From: Fistularia commersonii
Taxonomy: Eukaryota > Chordata > Actinopteri > Syngnathiformes > Fistulariidae
Length of the DNA: 64,000 bases
Reading direction: 5' to 3'
Assembly (NCBI GenBank): GCA_037954325.1
Contig: JBBMNZ010000036.1
Location: 1,822,001 to 1,886,000 of the forward strand
How positions within the stretch are numbered: the first letter of the stretch is position 1; every line of letters begins with the position of its first letter. The notes beneath the pieces were generated by a model. That model made no database searches and was not told where the DNA came from. It saw only the letters and a list, made by a program, of their open reading frames with translations. Shown one piece after another: positions 13,301 to 24,757 of the stretch. Made by a program: the position numbers and the translations under genes.

Positions 13301-16300
13301 GAACTGCTGGCGCTCCAGAAGGATTTGGTGTCTTAAAGTGACTGAAGCAGCTTCAGGTGTTTATTTATTTACTCCTTTCTTTATGAAGAAGACTTTATTT
13401 TACCCAGCAGCGCTCCACACAAAATGTGATTTTATCCTTTTGCATTGCATCTCTATATCTATCTATAATCTTTGGGAATGTCATTATAATTGATGGGAAT
13501 AAAATCATAATGTTTCAAGAGGAAATCATGGGGATGAATGTGATGTGTTAATGAATTATGCAATTTATTCAAGGTTTGCAAATCATTTCACGTGGCTTTG
13601 AAAGGAATTCTTGCTCGAATTCTTTCTCTCGCGTTTGACAGCGGGATCTCTTCTGGGCCGAAAACGGAAAAAGGCAAAAGCTGCTAAGTCACTTCTCAAC
13701 CGCGTGACTCATCCTGCTGAGTCACACTACAGTCCTGCTGAGTCACCGTACCGTCCCGCAGTGTCGAATTAACCCCCGAATCAGGGAATGAACCGGTTCA
13801 AACCGACCCAGATTACGGCCCAGATGCCGGCCTCATCCTGATAAAGCTGCACAATCAGCCGCGAACCGAAGCGTCCAAAAGCAAAAGACGGTAATCTCGG
13901 AGCTCTGCAGCAGGACGACAGCCAGGACGGGAACAACCCCGCATTACAATCAGACTAAAAACACGTGTTGGCTATTTCTAAGCATTTTAGAATGCTGCCA
14001 ATTGTTTGGCAATTTGCATGTATTTGCATTAAAATGAAATCTATTTTTAATTTCAGGATCATTTTGTTTGTCTTCATTTATTCATTATCTGCACCGCTGG
14101 AGCCTATCCCCGCTGTCATCACCGGCCAATCACAGAGCCGCATATCGAGACACACAGCCATTCAGCGGCCGTATAGAAATGTCATCATCTCATCACCTTT
14201 ATTTGTAGATCACTTGAAAAAGTGAGGCTAAAGGGCAAACAACAACACAATAAAAACATAACGTTTAAAATGTGACAATGCAGCAAGGCATGAACAACAA
14301 CAATTAGTAAAACTGAAAGACAAGGAATAAAAGTATCTTTTAAGACCGGTGTTAAAAGTGACCGCAGAACCGTTCACTCTCATTAACACCTCATGTCGAC
14401 ATAAAACCTGACAAAATGACCAGCGAGGCGCAACTATTGCAATGATGACCAAGGTGAACCAATAAATAGGGAAAATGAACAGGTGACTAGACAATTGTCG
14501 CACAATTGATGACCTAGCAATACAACTTGTAACAACTGGGTAGCGAGATGAACACAAAGATGTTGCAAACTAAGCAATGGAATGCACTGAAATGCCTGTT
14601 TTTTTGAAAAAACAAAAAGGAGAGGAACTCTTATGATTTACACCTGACTGAAAATCACCCAAAAAGGGGCGTCTCCCAACACCACTGCATGCTGATTGGA
14701 TGTTACGTTCAGAGGTGGCTACGATAGTCAAAACCACTGTAACAGCTGTCGATGCAATTTTAAAAAGTGCATCGCCCAGATGGCCCTTATCAGAAGATTG
14801 TTGCTGTGAAGCGCGTGCCAAAGTGCTGCCCCTCATTTCTGAATTTTTGCCTATTTTTGGACATTTCTAGCTCATTCATAAGACTAGTTTTAGGCCAATA
14901 TGTGGGCGACTTATTTATTTTCATATTTTTTCACGAGTCCTTTGCGGCAGAGACATGTTTCCCGGCACAGAGACGAGACTCCGGGATTACTGCCAATAGG
15001 CAGGATGAAGGCGACAGTTGCCGATTCAACAGGAGACGAAAGCGTCACAATATGAATCCGCGAGGGTTATTACAACATGGCCGCCAGAGACGCCAGAAAA
15101 CATGTTCTTTCATCCGACTCCATCTGTTTGTCGATTAGCGGGTTCCACGCCCAGAGCCCCCACGAGCCTCTGATAAGATCCGGTTACACCGCGGAGACAT
15201 AGGCTTTTATACAAACCATAATAATTCCAAAGGGGAAAAAGGTGTGATGTCATGATTTCGGGTAAATAAGATCACAATATTTAATTCACTAGAGAATTTT
15301 TAATTTGTTTTTCTGATTTTTTTTTTTTTTTTCTTTTTAAAGATTCACTGTTCAATTTCTTGCCCATTTAAAGCTGATTTCTCTCCGATTTTCCTGGAAT
15401 TTTCTACTGATTTCCTCTTCGATTTTTAAAATTTTTTAACGATTTTCAGCTAATCTCTTGGCGATCGTCCCCCGGGGTTGAGTCTTGCCAAATCTCGGCG
15501 CGGCAGCAGCAGCAGCAGCAACGGGGAACTCCACCGACCAGATAAAAATAGTAAATCTGCCAATTAGCTGCTGCTCCGGGAGGAAAGTCAAGGTTCGATT
15601 CACAAAGTGAGAATTTCTCTCCGCCAGGAAGGAAGGAAGGCATGAAGATTTAGACTTTCTTCTCCCCGTGAGGCTTTTCTGTCCGTTTGGAGCGGGCGGG
15701 ACACAAAAAAAAAAAAAACATCCTGATTTCAAATGTTTTCTGTCAAAAAGCACGAGACGTACTTATCCTGAGTTTGGTCGGGATAAAACTTCACTTTCAT
15801 TTCACACCCAGGTACCTTTAAATAAGATTTCCATCTCCCATCATTCACAGTGGAATCTTCAATTCAACCGGTTGCTAAATATCATGTTTCCCCCGCCAGT
15901 GATTTAAAAATACGATTGCAATAACCTCTTTTAACGTCTCAATTCTTGCTTTTAGCTCTCAAATAATCATAAATAAAGTGAAATATTGATTTTAACTTGT
16001 ATTCAAACTGGGTCTAAAATGTATTTCTCAGAATTTCTTCTCGTTTTTTTTCCGATCGGGTTTCCTCTGGTCTCGAACGCCACAGGTCGTGGGTCGAGGA
16101 TTGGCGTGGAGCCGACTGACCTGATGAAGAAGGCGGTGGCGGCGGACGGCGTTTGGCTGGTCTGCGTGCCGACACTTTGCGCTGCCGGTTTGGCGTCTTC
16201 AGTCACATGACCTACGTCCGAGGTCGTACCCTGAAGCACAAACAGAGTAACAGAGTTCTGACTGCAAAGGGGGAAAGTGACGCTAACTCTCCTTAGCACT

Positions 16301-19300
16301 TGATGAGAACGTGGATGATCAAGAAAAACGCAAAACAAAACAATGTCATTTTATTCCGTCAGCCTTGGTTTGGGAGTTCTCGTGGCGTGTTCTCCATGCG
16401 TCGGGAACGCCCGACAACTGTCGTGTGATTGGTCGGAAATGGGGCCGTTGTTCCTACTTTCCTAGAAAGTTGCACACTGATGGTTTGGAAGTTGAAAGTA
16501 CACCGAGTGAAGCACGCAAATGGAATTCTTAAGGCGCCCGCATGTTGTGCACAGGAGGAGCGCGCCTAATGAATTAGCGAAGGCCCAACGATCATTCCAG
16601 AACCGCTCACATCGTTGTGACAGCTCGATCCTCGCTTTCAACCGAACGACAACCGATACGATTGTTTCACAATTGTCACCGCGCTATCGCTCCATTGTTA
16701 TTGCGTCTGTAAGATTCCCCCGATGCTTAGCATGAGAGCTGTGTAGTCGGAGCCTATGAGCAACTCCCATTGGTTTATCGCTAAGCATGAGACATCACGA
16801 CCAGATAGAGCATTGCGGTTGTTCTTGCAGCCCTCGGAGGGAGAGCCAGGTTCTTGATTCTGCAGGAGAATGTAGAGGCTTTAAAAGCGAACACAGCTGA
16901 CTTACAAATCCCCAAACAGTCCAATTTTTGCTTTGTGATATGAGCCAAGTAAGGAGCAAGCGGGATGAATGTGTGACGACAATATGGCTGCTGCTGTCCA
17001 TTTCATAGTCAGACGCATCCGCCGCCGCGAGGTAGCCCGGCGAAAATCATGGAAAAACACGAGCGAGGTGTGCGTGCAGTTGACTCGCCCATGAAGAAAC
17101 GGATAAGTTGTTGTTGGTGAGATAGTGCGACGCAAAAGCATCTTCTGTGAGAAGCTGCCACACATTTACGGGGCGGGAACATCTACGAACGAGGCATCGG
17201 AAAAGTCATTCAAAGCCAGTCGGGGACGTTTGATCGCTTTAAAAAGAGGACCGGCATTCAGACCGTCGCTAAATTAAGTTTGGTGATAAAGTGTAGTGTA
17301 GCTTGCAAGTTAAATTTAGCAATACATTGTAGCATTAAGCACGGAGCGATTAAGTTAAGTTAAGCCACAGAGCACAAAATAAAAAACTCCCCCAACCTCC
17401 CTTGCCGCCGCTGGCTTCTTCATCCAATATTCAAGGCAAATGCACTTAATATTACCAATGTTTGTCTTAATATTCTCTAGCAAATAATGTATATTATGCA
17501 TTATTTGTTATTTATGAATAACATTCTTCTCATTTAAAAACATCTAGCAAAACTGGTGGGCTGGAATGGATTGATAGCATTTCAATTCATTTCCATGGGG
17601 AATTTAATGAATAAATGAATTAAACTCACAAGTCAAGGTTTTACTGAAGGTCCAAAAAATGGAAACTTGTGGAGTTGTCACAATATTTTTCAGTATTTCA
17701 GTTTCTTCAACTCGACTATTTCGACTGAAGGTCATATCAATTGAGCTGAACTCTACCGGCCTTAAGCTAGCAGAATACAATGATATTAGCTTTTGGCTGT
17801 GCAGATTTCATCTTCCTACAGTACAGTTGTTCTCCTGCCTACATAAATTACATTTTCGACAATAAAAATCATTGGCCATTGATTTCTAAAGATGATGAAA
17901 ACGTGTCAGGCTCAAAGCATCGGGTGGATTTTCAGCTCGGTGCATTGAGCTTTTCATGGACAGCAGCTGAGGTGCTGCTCCTTTGAGAACAATGAACGTC
18001 CTTCAGTCCCGGAAAAAACGTCGCAGCGCAAAAAACATGGGTGCCTCACATTGTTTGTATGCTCGCTGGTACATTCACAGCGCAGGTTATTAAGCCTTTA
18101 GCTCCGGTTATTAGCCTGATCCCTGGCATCTGAGGCTCCGGTTCAGCTCCGTCACAATATCGGTCAGCAACCGGGGGTCTTTTTTTCCAGCAAACAGATG
18201 CTAATTGCTAATACACCGTGCAGTCGAAAAATAAGCCTTGTTCTAATACATTTATAAACATTTAAAACAACCTGAATGCATTGTTGCTTTGCTTTTTTTT
18301 TGGCTTTGCCACTGCACATGCGTGAATTCTCAAATATATACCGTATTACAGGATTAAAATGTCCGCGCCTGAAAAGGAAAATCCAGAAGTCGCAAAGAAA
18401 GCCCCTGAAAATGAGTAGGAAAAGTGTTGAGCTGACCAAGTAAGCGGGCCAAAAGCCGCCTAAAAATTAGAAAATGCATCAGAAATATTAGAAACAAATT
18501 GCCTGAAATTTTTGAAAATTCTTCAGAATTGCAAGAACTTACTATCTAAACTCAGCAAGATATTAAACCCAATAATATTGTGAAAAATTACCAGTAAAAA
18601 TGATAATAATGAATTAAACATTACTGTAAAAATGAAAAAATTGGCTAATTATGACATGAAAGTGTCAAAGTGCTATGTAAATAGTCAAAAGGAATTTAAT
18701 TTGTCTTTTGCTTTTGGACTCCTGAGATCAAATCCTGATATTAAAAATCTCAGGATTTCATTATTTCTACTGGCTTCATGTTTTATTCACAGTTCAATAA
18801 CAATCTTAACATTAAAACTTTATTAAGTGTCAAAACAAATGTGAATATATATATATCATATCAGGTCTGTCCCGGTTCTGTCTCTGGTTTCTGGGCCGAG
18901 ACTCGTAGCTTGTCACGGTGGTTACCGTGGTTACGGGGAGGGGGCCCATTGCCGGGCTGTGTGCTAACAGGATTAACGGGACTGATGGAGCGAAAACACA
19001 GCAAACCTGCAGGTTTGGACCAATTTATCCACCGAGGTGCTGAGCTGGCCTTCGAGCCTCTGCCAGATCAATCATGAAGCCCGAGCCTCTACCAGAATGA
19101 CCCGTGAGTGATATTACATATAACAGTTATTGTCAAAGAAATTTTATATTTGTCCTTTGCATTTCTGCTGTATGTCATGTGTCATTTGTGAAGCTTGTTT
19201 CTGAATTATTTTGGACAGGTGATTGTAGGCTCATCTTGTTCTGCAAGCCAAGCATTTATTTGATTTACTTTGACTTTAATTCACTTACAAGTTGAAAAAA

Positions 19301-22300
19301 TTTGCATTAATCACTATTTCTTTTTCCAATAATAATGATGATGATAACAACAACGACAATAATAATAATACTTTATAATAAAAGCATGTAAAAATTAATT
19401 TAAACAGATAAAACATGAAATACTCTAAAACTAAGGAAGGAGAAATGAAAATACATTAGCAAAAATTTTAATCAAAAAAAATTACTTGTAATAAATGATC
19501 TGTGATCTTATGCAGCTCTTTGTCTCACCTTTGTGGTTCGACAGGAAACCCTCCAGACCCCCTCCAAGTCGTGCTGTGACTTCAGAGGGAGCGGCGTGAC
19601 CGTCGCCAGCCTCTTGGCTCCGCCCCCTCCCAGATAGGTGCTCTGGACTCCGCCCCAACCGCCTGAAAGCGTCTCGTCGTACGACCATCGCGGTGGCAGC
19701 TGGTCGCCAGAGGCGGCGGCGGCGGCGGGGGGGTCGGGCGTCATGGCTGCCCCGCCGAGGCCCAGAGCGCGTCGCAGTGCTGCCCGTCTGAGCTGCTGGA
19801 AGGAGGACCCGCACACCTGGCAGCAAGCGTCGGCAGGGGGTTGACGCCCGCGGCGAGGCCACTGGAGCCGCTGCAGCTTGTCCAACAGGAAGGAAGCGTA
19901 AACTGGATCCTGGATGGAAGAGGGGAAGGGGGGCGTCCATTAGCCCTTCAAACGCCAAAATACATGATATGTACAAGATATGCGTCTTGACTTAAGAGTG
20001 CGTCGACTTTTCGAGATAAGAGCTGTCGCTCGGTCGATTTTTTGTTTTGTGATACGAGCTGAGATCCAAGGTACACCTCCGCTGTTCGAGAAGTGGCATT
20101 CAAATAAAGTCAAGCGCGCCACCTGGCACTACACCGAGCGTAAATCATGGAAAGAAACATGAGCGAGGTGTGTGTGTTGTCGATTCGTCCATGAAGAGAT
20201 GGAGAAGACGGAGAGCACGCTGTGCAACACGTTTACAGGGTTTTAGTGCAGCAGACGGCGGGAACGTCAACGAATGAAGGATTGGAAGAGTCATTTAAAG
20301 CCAGTTGGGGACGTTTGATCGTTTTAAAAAGAGGACTGGCATTCGCTGTCACTAAATTAAGTTCAGCGATAAAGTGTAGTGTAGCTTACAAGTTACATTA
20401 TGCAATACATTGCGGCAATAAGTGTGTAGCAAGTTAAGCAATAGAGCACAAAATGGAAAATTCCCTCAACTTCCTTTGCTGATCTCCTCCTCCACTGCTG
20501 ACATCTTCCTCCAACCTTCATGGTAAATTAATCACTTTATAAAACCAGTTAAGTTCTTTACATTTTCTATTGTTATGTGTATAATCATTTTTACACATCA
20601 TATTTTGTTATTCATAATTTAGCTTTTCCAGTTAAAAAACTGGGGGGTCTGGAACAGATTAATTGGGTTCATATACATTTGATGGGGAAATTTAATTTGA
20701 TATATGAGAAATTGAGCTCGTAAGTCAATGTATTACTGCACTTTTAACACCTACAAGATAAAACAAAATAAAAACACCAAAGTAACAAGGGATGCTAAAT
20801 TGAACAAGTAGTTAAAGTCTTTTTCCAGTTGTTAGAACGAGAGGTTGGTGGTTCAATTCCCGACTTCTACAGTCTGCATGTTGATATGGTACAGTAGCGG
20901 ATAAAAGAACTGGAGAAATAAAATGCAATAAATGAAACAAAATTAATTGTTGGGATTTTGGAATTAGAAATGAAATGATGCAATCATCTGAACGGTCTTG
21001 AAATAAGGAATAAATCACGTAAAATCCAATTTCTTGCAAATCAGCATGACCACCTGTGTGGGTGCGCCCGCACACACACGCACACAAGCACACGCCTAAA
21101 TCTTTTTTGTTCACTGATCCAGTTCAAATGTTTCGCGATGAAGCAGCTGCCGATGGTCGTTGCGGCCGTCCGTCCGGCAGCTGCTCCACTCGTAAAATAA
21201 AAACCAGCGGCAGCAGGACGGGACATAAAAACTGTCGACGCGTGAAGAAACTCTCAAATTTACGTTCCTGCAGCCACAAGTGTCCAGTGCCGCTCCGAAA
21301 CACACAAAAACCTCCCCACGCTTTGTCCACGCTGACCTTTGACCTCCCTAAAGGCTCAAAGTTACGGAACTGCCAAACTACCAGAACCCCGTCACACACG
21401 TAATCTTGTAGCAATTTCAACTATTTTTATTTTTGTATACATCTTATGAATGTTGTATTTCTATCAATCATACGGGTACATAATGTTTTTCAAATATTTT
21501 CTTTTTGCGTGAATCACTAGTATCTCAACATTGCAAACTGTTAATCCTGGGAGTCACAGTGGAGTGGTGTAATATAAAAATAACAAATAAAAAGGTTTGA
21601 AAGAAAAAGCTGAAATATAAAGTTAATAGCAAAAAAAAAATCTAAAATCAAAAAAGGAGTTGGAGAAAAGATAATCAGGAGAAGCAGGTGCAGCAGGCGC
21701 TGCATCATATTTATTTTGAATTATTAAACAGTCACCATCACCAAAAATGAAAAAAAAAAAATTGTAATACAATTACAGAAAAAAAAAAAAAAAAAAAACA
21801 CCAAAAATTTACATTAATTTTTTATTTTTGTTGTTTATATTTCTGTTTTGTTTGTGTGTTTTCATCTCAGCTTTTGTCTCTCTTTCCTTGGTTATCCTTC
21901 CGTTAGAGATTGATATTTTGCTAAAAATTTTAATTCAATATCCCCTGAAACTGATGGAACGAATTTTTCCTTTTTTGCAGCACAGCGTAATATCTTCCTA
22001 TAATTGTCTTTCTTAAAACGATATTTTTAAAAAAAACCCAACTGACCTGCGGTGTTGGAGCCCCTGACGTCCCTATGGTCTGCTGCGTCTCTTTAACAAC
22101 ATGATGAATCACGGCGACAGGCAGCAGCTGCTGCTCTCTCTACTTCCCACCTCTGGCGGCCCACGGGTCACATGACCTCGGGTCCTGCTCTCAAGGCCAC
22201 CCGATGGATCTCAGACAATCTCTAGTTGAATTTTTCCGATGTTCTGCTATCAGTTTCCGATGTGATTTTTAACTAAATATATCCATATCCTAAATATGTC

Positions 22301-24757
22301 ATTTGAAAATGAGTTTTCTTATTTGTTTGCAGCCAAACTTGATATACTGTGAGTGTGTGTGCATATGTGTGTGTCCTCCAGCATTCACAGGGAATCAAAG
22401 TGTGGCCTGAAACCTGTGCGTTATCTGCCTCCAACACACCGCATTTCCTCTCCAAGTGTCCGCGGCGTCTCTGACACTGGCCAGCTGACGGCCACGTGAC
22501 ATGGGAAGGGAGATAAACAGAGCGTCAATGCAGCTGCGATGCGAATGGGCAGACAGAGGCAAAAACGACATCAGACGACCGCGACTTTAAAACCGCATTT
22601 GGAGTTTAATCTCAGCCGTGAAACGGTTTTCCTCGTCTCGGGCCTATCTGCCGCTATCAAAGCGGCGTCCCGGGGACCCCTGGGTGTCCTTTAAGGTTTC
22701 CCAGGCAGTCATTGGCAAAAAAAAGCAAGAAAGTTCACGCCTTGTTTACTCGAGTATTTATCAGCCTCTGAACACACTCGCCTCGCCTCCAAATATCACG
22801 GTGATATTTTCCCCATTAAATATCAGGCATCATTTATGTGGTCCAACGTTTCCCCATGATTTGATATTTCAAGTGTGGAATCTACAAGTTTTTGAGTTTT
22901 GTTTTTTCACTACTACCATTTCCACTTGTACTTTGATTAGTATAAGTACTACTACTACTACTACTACTAATACTACTACTGGAACTATTGCTACAACTCT
23001 TGCTGACACTACTATTGCTAGCAGCACCACCAGCAGCCTGACACCAACTGCTCTGTCACTTTTCTTTATTCACATTTATATGAATAAATAATATAATAAT
23101 TGTGTGATTATATACACAGACAAATCTATACATATTTCATTTATTTATTTAATTTACCACTTTACGACTTATACTGTTTCTTTTAAATCCGCATTTTGTG
23201 TATATGAATATGTCCGTACGGTGTCCTTGAGCGTCGAGTAAGGCACCTTAAATAAAATGCATCATTATAATTATTATTATTATTACTGTTACCATGGCTA
23301 ATGCTAGCATCGCTACTGCCACTGCTGCACCTTCTTCCCTACTCCCCTCCCTCCCTCCCCCCTTCCTCGCCCTCCTCATCTCCTCTGATGCTTGTTAGTG
23401 TAGCGAGGAGTGACTCTGTATCCAGGACCCGTCCCTCTGCTGCCACGGTGACAATGATAAGGAGTGACAGTGCATGCCTGTGTGTGTGACCGTGTGTGTG
23501 TGTGTTGTATGCGTGCGCCTGTGAATAATGAATGAATAATGAATCATGTGATCCGACATTAACTCCAATCAAATCTTAAATACTTTTTTTCCTGCAGAGA
23601 CATCACTCAGGATGTTGGCAGCTTAGCCAGTTAAATTATGACAGCAGTTTTTTGCAGATTTTTCTGCAGTGGCGAGAAACTCGAACATCAGAGCCTTTTT
23701 GTTTTTGCAGCATGTAGATGCAAAGCCATTGAAAAGAAAATGTGAAAATGAGAACAACGTCGAGGAGGTCAGAGTTATTCAGAGCGTGCGCGCATCTGTG
23801 TGTGTGTGTAAACCCTGATCACTGCACAAATCATTTGTGAGTACAGAGAGAGAGAGAGAGAGACAAAGGGCCACTCAAAGTGAGGCTCGCTCGCCCTGGA
23901 CATGAGCTACCCTTGTCTTTTCGCTTCCTCTCCAAGAGATGACAGACAAACTCATTGTCAAACATCGAGTCTTCCACGGCTCACCGACAACACGCTTTCC
24001 AAGATCTCCCGAGTCCCTCCGAGATTTTCCGTCTCTCACGCACATCAGTCGTGTACGTGACGCAGAAAACGTGGAAAATCTATCATGCAGCTACTGAAGA
24101 CTGAGCAAGCAAAAAAAATGATGTCTGAATAACTTTTTCATCAGTATTCTATCCACTATGAACATGAAAGTTTGTAAGTTAACCAATCCTCAAGGTGCTC
24201 CCAGGAACGTGACCATTTACCTCTGCTCCGCTAAGGCTAACTAATTATTTGAAGGTTGGCGAAATGAATGAAAATGAATGAAAAGGTGGAGTACAAGGAC
24301 AATACAACGTTTCATATCAATAAAATGCTAAAAATGCTGCATATATGCTCAGCTAAGGTGAACACTACCTCTGTGAAGGTTGACGAAGTTTATGAAAATG
24401 AGTGAGTTGGGAGTTTTTAAAGACAACAACAATATATCTTAACTGATATGAAATCATGACCATACAATCTTGCTGTGCCTAGCTTCTGACCTTCAGGGCC
24501 GCGGTGTCGGCCATGGCGGCTGCCTGTCTGTTCAGCTGCGACGCCATGATGTGGCAGCGTTGGCAGCGTGGCAGCAGCCCCGCCTCCTCCTTCTCCTGCT
24601 GCTCCGGCTCACCGCTGGACAGCCCAGCGCCCGAACCTTCTGGGTTCGGCCGTGAGGCGCAGCTCGGCACCTCGTCCTCGTCATCCTCGCCAACGGAACG
24701 GAGACGCTTCCTGCGACAGGTGGAGCCCAAAGGGAGCGGCGTTTCGCCCTCCACCAC
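663..24757 (-). CDS. kif26a: KIF26A-like atypical kinesin, nine exons, 3' end off window
   Basis: Nine exons on the minus strand, each with AG acceptor, GT donor and matching phase: 24491-24757, 19529-19909, 16121-16230, 4326-4518, 3996-4175, 2955-3048, 2618-2874, 2344-2527 and 663-819, about 607 residues. The first two encode a cysteine-containing N-terminal region (CQRCHIMASQLNRQ, CQVCGSSFQQLRR). The motor domain starts at exon 4 (AAQKLSLSRRKK, then VRVMIRICS, KTFAFDAIFPPDASQ) and reaches GRSRLHLLDLGSCE and GAKHVPYR. The nucleotide-binding loop reads GHANLGKTYTMIG instead of the usual GQTGSGKT, as in known KIF26 proteins, which bind microtubules but lack normal ATPase cycling. Phrases such as AALAARRSS and LHLLDLGSC fit KIF26A better than KIF26B. 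KIF26A is known as a regulator of GDNF-Ret signalling in enteric neurons. The next exon (expected DSKLTMLLRES) and the long C-terminal tail lie beyond base 1. The initiator ATG is not resolved. Confidence 0.85.
820..2343. other. KIF26A intron, AT-rich
   Basis: This intron separates motor-domain exons. Apart from the LINE-tail and microsatellite block at 1815-2212 it holds AT-rich sequence. A GC-richer non-repetitive part at about 1430-1760 contains two TAATTA-type homeodomain words and no open frame with gene-like character. It could be a conserved noncoding element, but no comparison was possible. Confidence 0.4.
1815..2212 (+). repeat. LINE 3' tail followed by ATTAT/TTC microsatellites
   Basis: A (TTTTA)n run at about 1817-1860 is followed by a unique-looking piece (tatgtctgtacggtgttctt, then gagtgttgac at 1909-1918) that also occurs at 23205-23240. 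Then come A-rich sequence and long ATA/ATT, TTC and (ATATT)n arrays to 2212. The shared piece followed by ATT repeats suggests a LINE 3' end with its own tandem tail that later expanded. Confidence 0.55.
3094..3937. repeat. Two-copy tandem duplication, unit about 420 bp
   Basis: The block starting acattctctacaaaagct at 3094 starts again at 3513, and the copies stay alignable to about 3937. They differ by scattered substitutions and a few small indels, mostly in T-runs. The units are AT-rich and noncoding. The duplication lies wholly inside the KIF26A intron between exons 3996-4175 and 2955-3048 and adds about 420 bp to it. Confidence 0.9.
4655..5545. repeat. 18-bp minisatellite split by an insertion
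   Basis: From about 4655 to 4797 the sequence repeats every 18 bases, with words such as gacatcgtccatgacctg and gacacattctatcagcca. The same pattern resumes at about 5494-5545 (gtctacgaccttgacatgat). The intervening sequence, 4798-5493, is unrelated. It lies in the 11.6-kb KIF26A intron; the 18-base period leaves a frame open by chance, which is not coding evidence. Confidence 0.7.
4798..5493. mobile_element. Probable hAT-type insertion in the minisatellite
   Basis: The right end reads ccaaaatgagcttgacactc then ctg, matching the terminal wording of many fish hAT elements (consensus CAGGGGTGTCAAACTCA on the other strand). The 8-base word gtctacga stands at 4790-4797 and 5494-5501, the target duplication length expected for hAT. 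The host array is itself repetitive, so the duplication could be coincidental, and the left end does not clearly match the right. No transposase frame survives. Confidence 0.45.
5546..7084. other. KIF26A intron, no gene recognised
   Basis: The sequence is of mixed composition. A GC-richer part at about 5690-6600 has a CCAAT box (ggccaatcagagcgcgg near 5790) and short local repeats around ttccaggattgtcagga at about 5940-5970. Open frames here show no recognisable family and no splice context. Confidence 0.4.
7085..7965 (+). mobile_element. Degenerate LINE 3' region (L2/Rex1-like)
   Basis: The left part has the fish LINE wording around cttctgtggaacagtcttcc and gacttaaaaccattctttt. The right part has gatcaaggcagaaggccacc and ends cggcgccacataaataaaat, the usual 3' end of this LINE class. 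The middle is interrupted by sequence shared with the Penelope-like element in the mthfd1 intron (7458-7650). Three TAACCC units at 7284-7301 lie within it. No reverse transcriptase is present, so this is a dead 5'-truncated copy. Confidence 0.6.
7458..7650 (+). mobile_element. Penelope-like element 3' end fragment
   Basis: This block matches, in reverse orientation, the 35455-35710 sequence in the mthfd1 intron. Shared words include gatcaactcatccatttgc against gatcaactccccatttgc, the cccaggcag and ccctggcag words each followed by an aaactcc word, and the terminal attttgacaagaatt. A conserved core tgagggctgaaacgtcttca lies at 7573-7592. GIY-YIG coding sequence linked to the second copy identifies the family as Penelope-like. 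The fragment is noncoding and about 190 bp long. Confidence 0.55.
7966..9595. other. KIF26A intron, no gene recognised
   Basis: Mixed-composition intronic sequence. Open frames on both strands are short and unrelated to any family I know. I see no splice-bounded exon or complete repeat. Confidence 0.4.
9600..9935. repeat. Polypyrimidine block followed by polypurine block
   Basis: About 9610-9850 is almost entirely C and T on the plus strand, then 9850-9930 switches to nearly all A and G. The purine part (gaagatggagatgaaggag) is a close reverse complement of the start of the pyrimidine part (cttctccttctccatcttc at about 9635), so the block could fold back. A further CT-rich stretch runs 10020-10115. 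It lies deep in a KIF26A intron. Confidence 0.7.
10184..10478. repeat. (CA)n and facing (GT)n microsatellites
   Basis: A CA array at about 10184-10232 is followed about 75 bases later by an interrupted GT array at about 10308-10478. The two are complementary and so form a long inverted pair. They create long but meaningless Cys-Val and His-Thr open frames. Confidence 0.95.
10479..12595. other. KIF26A intron, AT-rich with a possible conserved element
   Basis: Mostly AT-rich, with no recognised exon. The part at about 10910-11180 is compositionally complex and non-repetitive (several gatcaata words, cagctgcctgtcagtc, tcctccatcatgatgaaac) and resembles fish developmental enhancers in character. 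That is only an impression. Confidence 0.3.
12596..12887. mobile_element. MITE, 292 bp, TA target duplication
   Basis: The element begins tacaggactgcctcagaaaa and ends with the inverted form ttttctgagacagtcctgta. The terminal inverted repeats extend about 60 bases through ttctgtaatgcaat and its complement. TA flanks both ends, as expected for Tc1/mariner insertion. I recognise the family as a high-copy teleost MITE. It has no coding capacity and lies in the large KIF26A intron. Confidence 0.85.
12890..16120. other. KIF26A intron, no further exon found
   Basis: This is the part of the 11.6-kb intron nearest the upstream exon. The stretch 13040-13340 is GC-balanced and non-repetitive with paired ATTAAT words, and is another candidate for conserved noncoding sequence. 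The stretch 13720-13770 has a short local duplication of tcctgctgagtcac. A (GCA)n run at about 15505-15520 produces an alanine stretch in a chance minus-strand frame. Nothing else could be assigned. Confidence 0.35.
16885..17640. mobile_element. Degenerate pogo/Tigger-like DNA transposon, copy 1
   Basis: The ends read gctgacttacaaatcc near 16891 and ctcacaagtcaaggttttac near 17626, approximating the known Tigger terminal word cttgacttacgag and its inverse. Inside, a decayed frame around 17210-17260 reads like the transposase DNA-binding segment (FDRFKKRTG). The block aligns with 19970-20745 over gggacgtttgatcg, ttaaaaagagga and gataaagtgtagtgtagctt. It is a fossil within the intron between exons 16121-16230 and 19529-19909. 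Confidence 0.6.
17641..19528. other. KIF26A intron, no gene recognised
   Basis: AT-rich intronic sequence with short simple repeats (AAT/AAC runs at about 19325-19375). No exon or complete mobile element was recognised. Confidence 0.4.
19970..20745. mobile_element. Degenerate pogo/Tigger-like DNA transposon, copy 2
   Basis: The left end reads gcgtcttgacttaagag and the right end gagctcgtaagtcaatgtat, imperfect inverted repeats close to the Tigger terminus. The interior aligns with the 16885-17640 copy in the same orientation. Frames are interrupted by stops. It lies just upstream of KIF26A exon 19529-19909. Confidence 0.6.
20830..20900 (+). repeat. SINE-like fragment with tRNA B box
   Basis: The word gaggttggtggttcaattcc resembles the RNA polymerase III B box (GGTTCNANNCC) within a tRNA-derived SINE, and is followed by cgacttctacagtctgcatg as in common fish SINEs. 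Only this short part is recognisable and no A box is convincing. Confidence 0.45.
20901..24490. other. KIF26A intron with small repeats
   Basis: Besides the (TAC)n run at about 22943-22982 and the LINE tail at 23190-23290, this stretch holds AT-rich sequence, poly-A runs near 21780-21798, a CT-rich patch at 23320-23385 and a short GA run at 23850. A minus-strand piece near 22055-22095 ends in a good GT donor but lacks a convincing acceptor and family match. Confidence 0.35.
23190..23290 (+). repeat. LINE 3' tail with (ATT)n end
   Basis: The sequence gaatatgtccgtacggtgtc, then cttgagcgtcgag and aaataaaatgcatcattata, followed by ATT repeats, matches the 1880-1960 copy and the shorter 55560-55612 copy. 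It is a 3' terminus of a LINE whose tail is an ATT microsatellite. Confidence 0.55.

Noticed and set aside
19508..19885. Reading the 19.5-19.9 kb exon as a separate gene
   Set aside because: It begins at a phase-0 acceptor (DPVYASFLLDKLQRL) that continues the KIF26A exon at 24.5 kb and ends at a phase-0 donor leading to 16230, so it belongs to the kinesin.
22055..22100. Minus-strand exon-like piece (ETQQTIGTSGAPTPQ) between KIF26A exons
   Set aside because: The donor is good, but the acceptor side (ttgttaaag) is poor and the piece is not needed: the flanking exons already join in phase 0.
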